This document shows, piece after piece, positions 32,609 through 41,995 of a DNA stretch of 64,000 nucleotides (position 1 is its first letter; each line of letters begins with the position of its first letter). The stretch covers positions 124,345 to 188,344 of the forward strand of contig NZ_LT854640.1 in assembly GCF_900184255.1 (NCBI RefSeq), in the 5' to 3' direction. Source of the DNA: Haloimpatiens massiliensis. GTDB lineage: Bacteria; Bacillota; Clostridia; Clostridiales; Clostridiaceae. The translations under genes were made by a program, and so were the position numbers. Below the pieces are notes generated by a model. The model was given only the letters and a program-made list of their open reading frames with translations. It was not told the origin of the DNA and made no database searches.

Positions 32609-32811
32609 CTTCAATGCATTACTTCACAATATTCTTATGTCTTGACATAAGTTGCGGTTATTGTGGTATAATTTACTGTGATTTAGTTTACCTTAAAAAA
32701 TGTATTATTGTAAATACATAAATAATATTGATTTAAAAAAATAGGTTAATAGATACTAATTATGGAAAAATAGTTTTCACATAGGTTAAGTTAAGAAAGG
32801 CGGTAGTAGAG

Positions 32812-34617
32812 ATGAAGGGTGAAAGACAAAAGTACATAAGAAACTTTTCTATAGTAGCACATATAGACCATGGTAAGTCTACCCTTGCGGATAGATTGAT
32901 AGAAGAAACTGGCACATTGACTCGTAGAGAAATGGAAGAACAGGTTCTTGATAGTATGGAATTAGAGAGAGAAAGAGGAATAACTATAAAGTCTAAGGCA
33001 GTGAGACTTGTATATAAAAGAGAAGATGGAAAAGAATACATATTAAATTTAATAGATACCCCAGGACATGTAGACTTCAATTATGAGGTTTCAAGAAGTT
33101 TAGCAGCCTGTGAAGGAGCTATTTTAGTGGTAGATGCCACTCAAGGTATTCAGGCTCAAACATTGGCTAATTGTTATCTAGCAGTAGATCATGACTTAGA
33201 AGTAGTTCCCGTAATAAATAAGGCTGATTTACCTAGTGCAAGACCGGATGAAGTGAAAGAAGAAATTGAAGATGTAATAGGTATAGAAGCTCATGATGCA
33301 CCAGTTGTATCAGCTAAAACAGGACTTAATATAAAAGATGTTTTAGAATCTATAGTAGAAAAGGTTCCAGCACCTAATGGAGATGAAGAAGCTCCTTTAA
33401 AGGCATTGGTATTTGATTCCTATTATGATAGTTATAAAGGTGTTGTTTCATTTATAAGAGTTATGGATGGAACAATAAAACAAGGAACTAAGATGAAGTT
33501 TATGTCTACTGGAAAAGAATATGAAGTAACAGAAGTAGGAATTTTTGCTCCTAACTTTTATCCTGTAGAAGAATTAAAAGCTGGAGAGGTTGGTTACTTT
33601 ACAGCATCTATTAAAAATGTAAGAGATGCTCGAGTTGGTGATACAGTTACAGAAGCTAAAAGGCCTACTGAAGAGGCGCTTCCAGGATATAGACCAGCCA
33701 TACCAATGGTATATAGTGGAATTTATCCTGTGGATGGAGCTAAATATGATGAATTAAAAGAGGCTTTAGAGAAATTACAAATAAATGATGCAGCTCTTTT
33801 ATTTGAACCAGAAACATCTATAGCACTTGGTTTTGGATTTAGATGTGGATTTTTAGGACTTTTGCATATGGAAATTATGCAGGAGAGAATTGAGAGAGAA
33901 TTTGATTTAGACATAATAACTACAGCACCTTCTGTTATTTATAAGGTTCATAAAACTGATGGAACTCATATGGATATAACTAATCCAACTAATTTACCAG
34001 ACCCATCAGAAATTAAATCTATGGAGGAACCTATAGTAAAAGTTTCTATAATAACACCTTCAGATTTTGTGGGTTCCATAATGGAATTATGTCAAGAAAG
34101 AAGAGGAAATTTCATAAACATGGAATACATAGAAACTACCAGAGTAGTTCTTCATTATCAATTACCTCTTAATGAAATAATTTATGATTTCTTTGATGTA
34201 TTAAAATCAAGAACTAAGGGATATGCATCTTTAGATTATGAATTAGATGGATATAAGGAAACGGAATTAGTAAAACTGGATATACTTTTAAATGGAGATA
34301 TAGTTGATGCACTTTCTATGATAGTTCCAAAGGAAAGGGCATATAACAGAGGAAGAAACACTGCTGAAAAATTAAAGGAAATTATTCCAAGACAAATGTT
34401 CGAAATTCCAATACAGGCAGCGGTGGGTTCTAAAATAATTGCAAGAGAAACTGTAAAAGCTTTAAGAAAAGACGTACTTGCTAAATGTTATGGTGGAGAT
34501 ATTTCTAGAAAGAGAAAACTTCTAGAGAAACAGAAAAAAGGTAAGAAGAGAATGAGGCAGGTAGGTTCTGTAGAAGTTCCACAAGAGGCATTTATGTCTA
34601 TACTTAAGGTTGACTAG
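32812..34617 (+). CDS. lepA: Elongation factor 4 (LepA)
   Basis: Ribosome-bound GTPase that acts on stalled or initiating ribosomes. 601 residues: the G domain has AHIDHGKST (16-24), DTPGHVDF and NKADLP; EF-G-like domains II, III and V follow, and the LepA-specific C-terminal domain ends with GKKRMRQVGSVEVPQEAFMS. The ATG follows AAAGGCGGTAG. It precedes hemW, the common Firmicute order, with a 109-bp spacer carrying a short inverted repeat. Confidence 0.97.
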   Translation: MKGERQKYIRNFSIVAHIDHGKSTLADRLIEETGTLTRREMEEQVLDSMELERERGITIKSKAVRLVYKREDGKEYILNLIDTPGHVDFNYEVSRSLAACEGAILVVDATQGIQAQTLANCYLAVDHDLEVVPVINKADLPSARPDEVKEEIEDVIGIEAHDAPVVSAKTGLNIKDVLESIVEKVPAPNGDEEAPLKALVFDSYYDSYKGVVSFIRVMDGTIKQGTKMKFMSTGKEYEVTEVGIFAPNFYPVEELKAGEVGYFTASIKNVRDARVGDTVTEAKRPTEEALPGYRPAIPMVYSGIYPVDGAKYDELKEALEKLQINDAALLFEPETSIALGFGFRCGFLGLLHMEIMQERIEREFDLDIITTAPSVIYKVHKTDGTHMDITNPTNLPDPSEIKSMEEPIVKVSIITPSDFVGSIMELCQERRGNFINMEYIETTRVVLHYQLPLNEIIYDFFDVLKSRTKGYASLDYELDGYKETELVKLDILLNGDIVDALSMIVPKERAYNRGRNTAEKLKEIIPRQMFEIPIQAAVGSKIIARETVKALRKDVLAKCYGGDISRKRKLLEKQKKGKKRMRQVGSVEVPQEAFMSILKVD

Positions 34618-34650
34618 ATGCATTTTATGTATTTTAAATAGAGTTATAAA

Positions 34651-34695
34651 TCACCGGGCACTAATCACCAGAAATTGGTCGGTGGGTATTGGTGA
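34651..34695. repeat. Stuttered inverted repeat between lepA and hemW
   Basis: TCACCGGGCACTAATCACCA on the left and GGTCGGTGGGTATTGGTGA on the right form an imperfect hairpin from a repeated ATCACC-like word. The architecture resembles those at 21981, 27322 and 58306, but the word differs. Confidence 0.5.
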
Positions 34696-34726
34696 CTGGA
34701 ACTAAAAATTAGGGAGGAATTTTAAA

Positions 34727-35845
34727 GTGAGTAAAGCGGTGGGATTATATATTCATATTCCCTTTTGTAAACAGAAATGTTTTTACTGCGACTTTCCTTC
34801 TTTTAGTGGAAAAGAATCTCTTATGATGAATTACGCTAAAGCCTTAAGTAAAGAGATAAGTGGAATTAAAAACGAAATAGATACCATATTTGTAGGTGGG
34901 GGAACTCCCACCTATTTATCTTTAGAGGCATGGAAAATTATAAAGAAGGCATTAGATGGTTTGTATAAGAAAAAAGATTTAGAGTTTACTATAGAAGGAA
35001 ATCCGGGAACTTTCACAGAGGAAAAACTTAAGTTTTTTAAGGAAATGGGAGTAAATAGAATCAGTATTGGACTTCAAGCTTGGCAGGATGATATTTTAAA
35101 AACTTTAGGAAGAATTCATGACTTAGATGATTTTAGAAAAAGTTATAAAATGGCTAGAAGTTGTGGATTTAAAAACATAAATGTAGATTTAATGTTTGGG
35201 CTTCCTAATCAAACTTTAGGAAAGTGGAAAGAAACTTTAAAAAATGTTATACATATGGAGCCACAACATCTTTCTTGCTATAGTCTTATAGTAGAAGAAG
35301 GTACAGTTTTTTATAAGAATTTAGAAAAATTATCTTTACCTTCAGAAGAGGAAGAAAGAAGTATGTATATTGAAACAATAGAATTTTTAAGAGAAAATGG
35401 ATATGAGCAATATGAAATATCTAATTTTTCTAAGGAAGGCAGGCAATGCAGACATAATTTAATTTATTGGAATTTAGAAGATTATATAGGTTGTGGTTCA
35501 GGTGCTCATTCATATTTAAATAGTGAAAGATATTGTAATGTGGAGGATATATGTAAGTATATTAAGCTTATGGAGAAAAGCAATAGTGCTCAGATAGAAA
35601 GGCATAAAAATACTTCAAAAGAAGATATGGAAGAATATATTTTTATGGGTCTTAGAAAAATAGAGGGTATTTCTAAAAAAGAATTTAAGGAAAAATTTAA
35701 TAGAGATATTTATATTATATATGGAGATATTATAAATAAATATAAAGCTATGAATTTAATTATTGAAAATGAAGATAGAATGTTTTTATCTACAGAAGGT
35801 ATACAGGTGTCTAATGTTATAATGAGTGATTTTATATTAGATTAG
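34727..35845 (+). CDS. hemW: Radical SAM heme chaperone HemW
   Basis: Radical-SAM protein related to coproporphyrinogen dehydrogenase; HemW members carry heme rather than oxidise coproporphyrinogen. 372 residues: the cluster motif is Cys14-x3-Cys18-x2-Cys21 (IPFCKQKCFYCDF), followed by GGGTPTYL and the family's RHNLIYWNLEDYIGCGSGAHS signature. GTG 34727 has AGGGAGG upstream. It stands between lepA and the hrcA operon, the usual position. Confidence 0.92.
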   Translation: MSKAVGLYIHIPFCKQKCFYCDFPSFSGKESLMMNYAKALSKEISGIKNEIDTIFVGGGTPTYLSLEAWKIIKKALDGLYKKKDLEFTIEGNPGTFTEEKLKFFKEMGVNRISIGLQAWQDDILKTLGRIHDLDDFRKSYKMARSCGFKNINVDLMFGLPNQTLGKWKETLKNVIHMEPQHLSCYSLIVEEGTVFYKNLEKLSLPSEEEERSMYIETIEFLRENGYEQYEISNFSKEGRQCRHNLIYWNLEDYIGCGSGAHSYLNSERYCNVEDICKYIKLMEKSNSAQIERHKNTSKEDMEEYIFMGLRKIEGISKKEFKEKFNRDIYIIYGDIINKYKAMNLIIENEDRMFLSTEGIQVSNVIMSDFILD

Positions 35846-35983
35846 ACAGCTATATTGTCTATAATATGTTAATACCTTAAATTAAAAACATATTAAACAG
35901 GAGTAATAAGTAGATATATTGAGAAAAATATGGATAAACAATATTAAATAGTATTAACTGAAATTTATATTATGTATCATATA

Positions 35984-36012
35984 TTGACAAAAAAAATTTA
36001 GAGTGATATGTT
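35984..36012 (+). promoter_or_regulatory. Sigma-A promoter of the hrcA operon
   Basis: TTGACA (35984-35989) and TATGTT (36007-36012) with a 17-bp spacer, directly upstream of CIRCE. Transcription should start close to the CIRCE element. Confidence 0.8.
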
Positions 36013-36025
36013 TAAAACATAGTCG

Positions 36026-36052
36026 TTAGCACTCAATGCTAATGAGTGCTAA
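36026..36052 (+). promoter_or_regulatory. CIRCE operator
   Basis: TTAGCACTC - 9 bases - GAGTGCTAA, a perfect match to the CIRCE consensus bound by HrcA. It overlaps the 5' leader of hrcA and should give heat-inducible control of hrcA-grpE-dnaK-dnaJ. Confidence 0.97.
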
Positions 36053-36069
36053 TAAAAGAGGTGATATTT

Positions 36070-37110
36070 ATGAATATAGATGAAAGAAAAATAAAAATAC
36101 TTCAAGCTATAATTCACGACTATATAAACACAGGAGAACCTGTTGGATCAAGAACCATAGCGAAAAAATATGATTTGGGAATAAGCTCAGCAACTATAAG
36201 AAATGAAATGTCTGATTTAGAAGAAATGGGTTATTTAGAACAACTTCATAGCTCTTCTGGTAGAAAACCTTCAGATAAGGGATATAGATTATATGTAGAT
36301 GAGTTTATGCAGTTACCTACAATATCACCTGAAGATGAATTTGCAATACAAAAAAGCATTATGGATTTAGCTATTTTTCAAATGGACAAAACTATTCAAG
36401 AAATTACAGAGTTATTATCACAGCTTACAAAGTTAACATGCATTATAAAGGCACCTTCTTTAAGGCAGAGTTATATAAAGCATATTCAGTTAACACCAAT
36501 AGATAACTGGAATTTACTTTTAACTATTGTTACTGATACTGCTTTGGTGAAAAATGCAATAGTAAGATTAGATATAGAAATAGATGATGATTGGATTTTG
36601 AAATTTAATAATTATATTAATGAAAAGCTAAGATATAAAACTGTAGAAGAATTTTTTCATAAGATAATTTATGAAATAGAGAGTGAACTTCAAAATAGTT
36701 ATAAAGTCCTAGAGGTTATTATAAGCACATTAGCGGAGGCTTTAAGAGAAATCGATGATGCTCAGTTTTATTTAGGAGGAGCTACGAACATATTTAATTA
36801 TCAAGAATACAATGACATAGATAGTGCTAGAAGATTTTTAAATCTTTTAGATGACAAAGAAAAGGTAAAATTGTTATTAAATGAAGGACTTAACCCTAAT
36901 GAAGTATCCATAAAGATAGGAACTGAAAATTTCATAGAAGGTGCAGAAGATTGTAGCGTTATATCTGCTGTCTATAGTATAAACAATAGGCCTTTAGGAG
37001 CTGTTGCCATTATAGGACCTACAAGAATGCACTATCCTAAGGTGATATCTATATTAACAGAAGTTATAAAAACTTTAAATGATAATTCTTCAGATAACCT
37101 TCATAAATAA
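36070..37110 (+). CDS. hrcA: Heat-inducible transcription repressor HrcA
   Basis: Represses class I heat-shock genes by binding CIRCE. About 346 residues with an N-terminal winged helix (ERKIKILQAIIHDYINTGEPVG region; SSATIRNEMSDLEEMGYL as recognition part) and a GAF-like core and dimerisation region with the conserved GGATNIF and YSINNRPLGAVAIIGPTRM blocks. ATG 36070 follows GAGGTG; an upstream in-frame ATG at 36046 lies inside CIRCE and is rejected. First gene of the operon. Confidence 0.95.
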   Translation: MNIDERKIKILQAIIHDYINTGEPVGSRTIAKKYDLGISSATIRNEMSDLEEMGYLEQLHSSSGRKPSDKGYRLYVDEFMQLPTISPEDEFAIQKSIMDLAIFQMDKTIQEITELLSQLTKLTCIIKAPSLRQSYIKHIQLTPIDNWNLLLTIVTDTALVKNAIVRLDIEIDDDWILKFNNYINEKLRYKTVEEFFHKIIYEIESELQNSYKVLEVIISTLAEALREIDDAQFYLGGATNIFNYQEYNDIDSARRFLNLLDDKEKVKLLLNEGLNPNEVSIKIGTENFIEGAEDCSVISAVYSINNRPLGAVAIIGPTRMHYPKVISILTEVIKTLNDNSSDNLHK

Positions 37111-37140
37111 GGTTATAAAAATATTAAGGCGGTGGTAAAT

Positions 37141-37773
37141 TTGACAAGTGAGGAAAAAAATTTAAAAGAAGATCTGAGTGATGAGGAAATATTAGAGGAT
37201 AAGGTAGCAGAAAAAGTAGAAAACTCAGACAATAAAAATATTTCCCTAGATGAAGAAGAAAGAAATGAAAAAGAAGATTTAATAAAAAAATTGAAAGAAG
37301 ACAAAGAAAATCTTGAAAAGGAAAATAGATGTTTTAAAGATGAAGAAACTAAATTAAACAATGAAAATAAAGCATTAAAAGATAGATTAGAAAGAATAGT
37401 TTCTGAGTATGATAACTATAGAAACAGAACATCTAAGGAAAAAGAAGCTATTTATGATGATGCTTGTGAAGATGTACTTAAGCACATGCTTCCTGTTTTA
37501 GATAACTTAGAGAGAGCTATGGAAGTAGAGGGATGTGTGGAAGACATTAAAAAAGGCATAGAAATGACTATAAAGCAATTTAAAGATAGTTTTGAGAAAA
37601 TTGGTGTAGAAGAAATATCTACAGAAGAAGGTTTTGATCCTAACTTCCATAATGCAGTAATGCATGTGGAGGATAACAATTATAAAGAAAAAGAAGTAGT
37701 TGAAGTATTTCAAAAGGGATACAAAAAAGGAAATAAAGTTTTAAGATACAGTATGGTTAAAGTTGCAAACTAA
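37141..37773 (+). CDS. grpE: Nucleotide exchange factor GrpE
   Basis: Releases ADP from DnaK. About 210 residues: a long acidic, Lys/Glu-rich N-terminal coiled coil (1-85), then the four-helix and beta-wing domain with DNYRNRTSKEKE and the signature region around FEKIGVEEISTEEGFDPNFHNAVMHVE. TTG 37141 after GGCGGTGG is preferred to GTG 37132. Typical position between hrcA and dnaK. Confidence 0.93.
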   Translation: MTSEEKNLKEDLSDEEILEDKVAEKVENSDNKNISLDEEERNEKEDLIKKLKEDKENLEKENRCFKDEETKLNNENKALKDRLERIVSEYDNYRNRTSKEKEAIYDDACEDVLKHMLPVLDNLERAMEVEGCVEDIKKGIEMTIKQFKDSFEKIGVEEISTEEGFDPNFHNAVMHVEDNNYKEKEVVEVFQKGYKKGNKVLRYSMVKVAN

Positions 37774-37798
37774 CCAGTATATATAGGAGGTAATAAAA

Positions 37799-39649
37799 AT
37801 GGGAAAAATAATAGGAATTGACTTAGGAACAACAAACTCTTGTGTTGCAGTTATGGAAGGTGGAGAACCAGTTGTAATACCAAATGCAGAAGGTGCTAGA
37901 ACAACACCATCAGTTGTATCATTTCAAAAGGATGACAGCAGACTTGTAGGTCAGGTTGCTAAAAGGCAAGCAATAACTAATCCAGATAAAACAATAATAT
38001 CTATAAAGAGACACATGGGTACTGATTATAGAGTATCAATTGATGATAAGAAATATTCACCAGAAGAAATATCAGCAATAGTACTACAAAAAATGAAGGC
38101 TGATGCTGAAGCATATTTAGGAGAAAAGATAACTCAAGCAGTTATAACTGTTCCAGCTTACTTTAATGATAGCCAAAGACAGGCTACTAAAAATGCTGGT
38201 AAGATAGCTGGTCTTGAAGTTTTAAGAATAATAAATGAGCCAACAGCAGCTTCACTTGCTTATGGTCTTGATAAAATGGATACAAATCAAAAAATATTTG
38301 TATATGACTTAGGTGGAGGTACATTTGATGTATCTATACTAGAATTAGGCGATGGAGTATTTGAAGTTAAAGCAACTAATGGTAATACAAAATTAGGTGG
38401 AGATGACTTCGACAATAGAATAATAGATTTCATTGCAGAAAACTTTAAAAATGAAAATGGTATAGATTTAAGAGAAGATAAAATGGCACTTCAAAGATTA
38501 AAAGAAGCTGCTGAAAAAGCTAAAATAGAATTATCTTCAGCTATGCAAACAAATATTAACTTACCATTTATAACTGCAGATGCTACAGGCCCAAAACATA
38601 TAGATATGGATTTAACAAGAGCTAAATTTAATGAATTAACTGCTGATTTAGTAGAAGCTAGTATAGAGCCTATGAGAAAAGCACTTAGTGACTCAGAACT
38701 TTCAATAAATGATATAGATAAAATAGTACTTGTAGGTGGTTCTACTAGAATTCCTGCAGTTCAGGAAGCAGTTAAGAATTTTACAGGAAAAGAGCCAACT
38801 AAAGGAGTTAACCCAGATGAATGTGTTGCACTAGGAGCAGCTATACAGGCTGGTGTACTTTCAGGAGATGTTAAGGATGTACTTCTTCTAGATGTTACTC
38901 CATTAACTTTAGGAATAGAAACATTAGGCGGAGTTGCAACTCCATTAATAGAAAGAAATACAACTATTCCAACTAAAAAGAGTCAAATATTCTCAACAGC
39001 AGCAGATGGTCAAACATCCGTTGAAATTCACATAGTTCAAGGTGAAAGAAAAATGTCTTCAGACAATAAGACTTTAGGAAGATTCCAACTTTCAGGAATA
39101 CCAGCGGCTCCAAGAGGAATACCTCAAATAGAAGTTACATTTGATATAGATGCTAATGGTATATTAAATGTTTCAGCTAAGGATAAGGGAACAGGAAAAG
39201 AAGCAAAAATAACAATAACAGCTTCAACTAACCTTTCTCAAGACGAAGTTGAAAAAGCTATGAAAGAAGCAGAGCAAAATGCTGAAGCAGATAAGAATAA
39301 AAAGGATTTAATAGAAGCAAAAAATAATGCTGAACAAGTAGCTTACCAAACAGAAAAAACATTAGAAGAGCTTGGAGATAAAGTAACAGATGCTGAAAAA
39401 TCAGACATAAAAGCTAAAGTAGAGAATTTAAAGAAAGTTAAAGATACAGATGATTTAGAAGGAATTAAAAAAGCACAAGAAGAATTAACAACAGCTTTCT
39501 ATGCAATATCTTCTAAAATGTATGAGCAACAAGCTGGTGCTCAGGGCGCAGGTCCAGACATGGGTGGTGCTTCAGCAGAAAATGCAAATACTAAAGGATC
39601 AGATGACAATGTAGTAGATGCAGATTATAAAGTAGAAGACGATAAATAA
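37799..39649 (+). CDS. dnaK: Chaperone DnaK (Hsp70)
   Basis: ATP-driven chaperone, 616 residues. Nucleotide-binding domain with GIDLGTTNSCVAV (5-17), VPAYFNDSQRQAT, IFVYDLGGGTFDVSIL and VLVGGSTRIPAVQ; the linker DVLLLDVTPLTLGIE leads to the substrate-binding domain, and the C-terminal tail is acidic. A strong AGGAGGT site precedes the ATG. Codons and length are normal. Confidence 0.98.
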   Translation: MGKIIGIDLGTTNSCVAVMEGGEPVVIPNAEGARTTPSVVSFQKDDSRLVGQVAKRQAITNPDKTIISIKRHMGTDYRVSIDDKKYSPEEISAIVLQKMKADAEAYLGEKITQAVITVPAYFNDSQRQATKNAGKIAGLEVLRIINEPTAASLAYGLDKMDTNQKIFVYDLGGGTFDVSILELGDGVFEVKATNGNTKLGGDDFDNRIIDFIAENFKNENGIDLREDKMALQRLKEAAEKAKIELSSAMQTNINLPFITADATGPKHIDMDLTRAKFNELTADLVEASIEPMRKALSDSELSINDIDKIVLVGGSTRIPAVQEAVKNFTGKEPTKGVNPDECVALGAAIQAGVLSGDVKDVLLLDVTPLTLGIETLGGVATPLIERNTTIPTKKSQIFSTAADGQTSVEIHIVQGERKMSSDNKTLGRFQLSGIPAAPRGIPQIEVTFDIDANGILNVSAKDKGTGKEAKITITASTNLSQDEVEKAMKEAEQNAEADKNKKDLIEAKNNAEQVAYQTEKTLEELGDKVTDAEKSDIKAKVENLKKVKDTDDLEGIKKAQEELTTAFYAISSKMYEQQAGAQGAGPDMGGASAENANTKGSDDNVVDADYKVEDDK

Positions 39650-39664
39650 TAGGTTAAAGTAAAT

Positions 39665-39690
39665 AAGGGGAGGATTTATTGCCTTCCCTT
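39665..39690 (+). terminator. Hairpin between dnaK and dnaJ (attenuator or processing site)
   Basis: AAGGGGAGG (39665-39673) pairs with CCTTCCCTT (39682-39690) around ATTTATTG. Only a short T-run follows, so it more likely lowers than stops readthrough to dnaJ or protects the dnaK mRNA end. Confidence 0.5.
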
Positions 39691-39719
39691 AATTTGGGTT
39701 ATTAGGTGGTGAAATAAAT

Positions 39720-40868
39720 TTGGCTAGTAAAGATTATTATGAAATCCTGGGACTGCAAAAGGGAGCCAGTGATGAGGAAATAAAAAAGGCTTTTAGAAAG
39801 ATGGCGTTAAAATACCATCCAGATAGAAATCCAGACAATAAAGAAGCTGAAGAAAAGTTTAAAGAAGTAAACGAAGCATATCAAGTGCTTTCTGACCCTA
39901 ATAAGAGAAGTCAATATGATCAATTTGGTACTACAGACTTTAATGGTGGTGCTGGAGGCTTTGGAGGATTTGATTTCTCAGACTTTGGCGGTGGAGGCTT
40001 TGGTGGATTTTCAGATATATTTGAAAACATCTTTGGAGGCGGAGGTGGCTTTTCTGGAAGAAGAAGGCCAAATGGACCTCAAAGAGGTGCTGATTTAGAA
40101 TACACATTGAGGTTAAAATTCGACGAAGCTATTTTTGGAGTAGAAAAAGAAATTTCTATAGATAAAAATGAGAAATGTGAAAAGTGTAATGGTACAGGTG
40201 CAAAATCAGGTACTTCTCCAGTAACCTGTGACAAATGTGGTGGCTCTGGACAAGTGAAAGTTCAAAGAAATACTCCACTAGGAAGCTTTGTAAGCGTTGG
40301 AACTTGTGATAAGTGCGGAGGTCAAGGTACCATAATAAAAGAAAAGTGTGTTCATTGTGGCGGAAAAGGAACTATAAGAAAGAGAAAGAAAATAAAGATC
40401 AATATACCTGCAGGAGTAGATACTGGAAATGTACTTCCTATAAGGGGTCAGGGGGAGCCAGGAAAGAATGGAGGCCCTTCTGGAGATCTTTATGTAAATA
40501 TAATGGTAGAACCACATCCAAACTTTAAAAGAGAGGGAATCAATATATATATAGATACACATATAAGCTTTGGAAAAGCTACTTTAGGAGCAGAAATAAA
40601 AGTTCCTACAGTGGATGGGTCTGTAAAATACAAAGTGCCAGCTGGAACTCAACCGGGTACAGTATTTAGACTTAAAGGGAAAGGTGTTCCTAGAGTAAAT
40701 AGTAAGTCTAGAGGAGACCAATATGTGAAGGTCGTAGTAGATGTACCTAAGAATTTAAATGAGGCACAGAAGAAGGCTATTTTAGACTTTATGGAAGCTA
40801 GTGGTGAAAAATACGAAGGTGACAAAAAAGAGTCTTTTGTAGATAAATTAAAAAACTCATTTAAATAA
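39720..40868 (+). CDS. dnaJ: Chaperone DnaJ (Hsp40)
   Basis: DnaK co-chaperone, 382 residues. J domain (1-70) with the HPD motif in KYHPDRNPDN, a Gly/Phe-rich linker (75-125), four CxxCxGxG zinc repeats (CEKCNGTG, CDKCGGSG, CDKCGGQG, CVHCGGKG), then two beta-barrel substrate domains. TTG 39720 follows AGGTGGTG. Last chaperone gene of the operon; a terminator-like hairpin follows. Confidence 0.97.
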   Translation: MASKDYYEILGLQKGASDEEIKKAFRKMALKYHPDRNPDNKEAEEKFKEVNEAYQVLSDPNKRSQYDQFGTTDFNGGAGGFGGFDFSDFGGGGFGGFSDIFENIFGGGGGFSGRRRPNGPQRGADLEYTLRLKFDEAIFGVEKEISIDKNEKCEKCNGTGAKSGTSPVTCDKCGGSGQVKVQRNTPLGSFVSVGTCDKCGGQGTIIKEKCVHCGGKGTIRKRKKIKINIPAGVDTGNVLPIRGQGEPGKNGGPSGDLYVNIMVEPHPNFKREGINIYIDTHISFGKATLGAEIKVPTVDGSVKYKVPAGTQPGTVFRLKGKGVPRVNSKSRGDQYVKVVVDVPKNLNEAQKKAILDFMEASGEKYEGDKKESFVDKLKNSFK

Positions 40869-40874
40869 ATTTGG

Positions 40875-40911
40875 CCGCTTAACTTAAATAAGAGTTAGGC
40901 GGTTAGTTTTT
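40875..40911 (+). terminator. Terminator after dnaJ
   Basis: CCGCTTAACT pairs with AGTTAGGCGG and is followed by TTAGTTTTTT, only a few bases past the dnaJ stop. Confidence 0.75.
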
Positions 40912-41046
40912 TGCCAATGAATTATAGGTGCATACAATTAAAGAAATTCCCTATGAATTTCAACCTTAATTTTAAATTAAAGTATACATAGTGAAATATT
41001 ATGTGATAATATATTATAAGAAAATAATTAGTATGGGGGAAACGAT

Positions 41047-41994
41047 ATGGTAGATAAAGAATGGATTGAAGTTACAGTTATAACTAGTAGTGAGGCTGTA
41101 GAAGCAGTTTCAGGTATTTTATATAATACAGGAGTTAAAGGTGTAGCTATACAGGATTCCCAAGATGTAGAGTTTAAAAAGAAACACCCAGGAGATTGGG
41201 ATTATTTTGATGAAAAACTTTTAGATATAGAGGACGGAGCAGTAATAAAAGGATACTATAAGGAAGATGAAAAATTCCAATCCTACATTAAGTACATAGA
41301 AGAAGGAGTAAATTCCTTAGAAGAATTTGGTATAGATAAAGGTAAAGGAATTGTTGTATATAATAAAGTAAATGAACAGGATTGGGAAAATAACTGGAAA
41401 AAGTATTATAAACCTACAAAAGTGGGAAATAAAATAGTAGTAAAACCCATTTGGGAAGAGTATAGTAAAAAAGATGATGAAATAATTTTAGAATTAGATC
41501 CGGGAATGGCTTTCGGAACAGGAACTCATGAAACTACTAGAATGTGTATAAAAGCTTTAGAAAAGTATGTGAAAGACGATTCTACAGTATTTGATATAGG
41601 AACAGGTTCAGGAATATTATCTATAGCAGCAGCAAAGCTAAAGGCTAAAAAGGTAATAGGCGTAGATTTAGATCCTGTAGCTGTAGATTCTGCTAAACAA
41701 AATGTAGGATTTAATAAATTAAATAATATTGAAATATTACATGGTAACTTAATGGAAGTAGTTAAAGGAAAAGCTGATATAGTAATTGCCAATATAATAG
41801 CAGATATTATATTGTTCCTTACTAAGGATGTTAAAAACTTTATAAAAGAAGATGGTTATTTTATATCATCAGGAATAATATTAGATAGAAAAGATGACGT
41901 AGTTAAATGTTTAGAAGAAAATGGCTTCACCATTGAAGAATTAAATATAGATGGTGAGTGGTGCTGTATAGTAGCTAAAGAAGGGAAGAATTAG
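41047..41994 (+). CDS. prmA: Ribosomal protein L11 methyltransferase
   Basis: SAM-dependent methylase of L11. 315 residues: an N-terminal substrate-binding domain and a Rossmann methyltransferase domain with DPGMAFGTGTHETT and VFDIGTGSGILSIAAAKL (motif I), then VIANIIADI (motif IV). GGGGGAAACG precedes the ATG. It is one base short of abutting rsmE, so the two are translationally linked, as in many Firmicutes. Confidence 0.96.
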   Translation: MVDKEWIEVTVITSSEAVEAVSGILYNTGVKGVAIQDSQDVEFKKKHPGDWDYFDEKLLDIEDGAVIKGYYKEDEKFQSYIKYIEEGVNSLEEFGIDKGKGIVVYNKVNEQDWENNWKKYYKPTKVGNKIVVKPIWEEYSKKDDEIILELDPGMAFGTGTHETTRMCIKALEKYVKDDSTVFDIGTGSGILSIAAAKLKAKKVIGVDLDPVAVDSAKQNVGFNKLNNIEILHGNLMEVVKGKADIVIANIIADIILFLTKDVKNFIKEDGYFISSGIILDRKDDVVKCLEENGFTIEELNIDGEWCCIVAKEGKN

Positions 41995-41995
41995 A

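Noticed and set aside
32530..32721. A 63-codon plus-strand ORF
   Set aside because: It starts inside the arm of foldback (b), has no ribosome site and its translation reflects repeat sequence.
36046..36069. hrcA starting at ATG 36046
   Set aside because: That ATG lies within the CIRCE operator and has no ribosome site; ATG 36070 has GAGGTG at good distance.
40313..40528. Overlapping ORF in dnaJ
   Set aside because: It is a shadow frame within the well-conserved DnaJ zinc domain, with no independent start signals.
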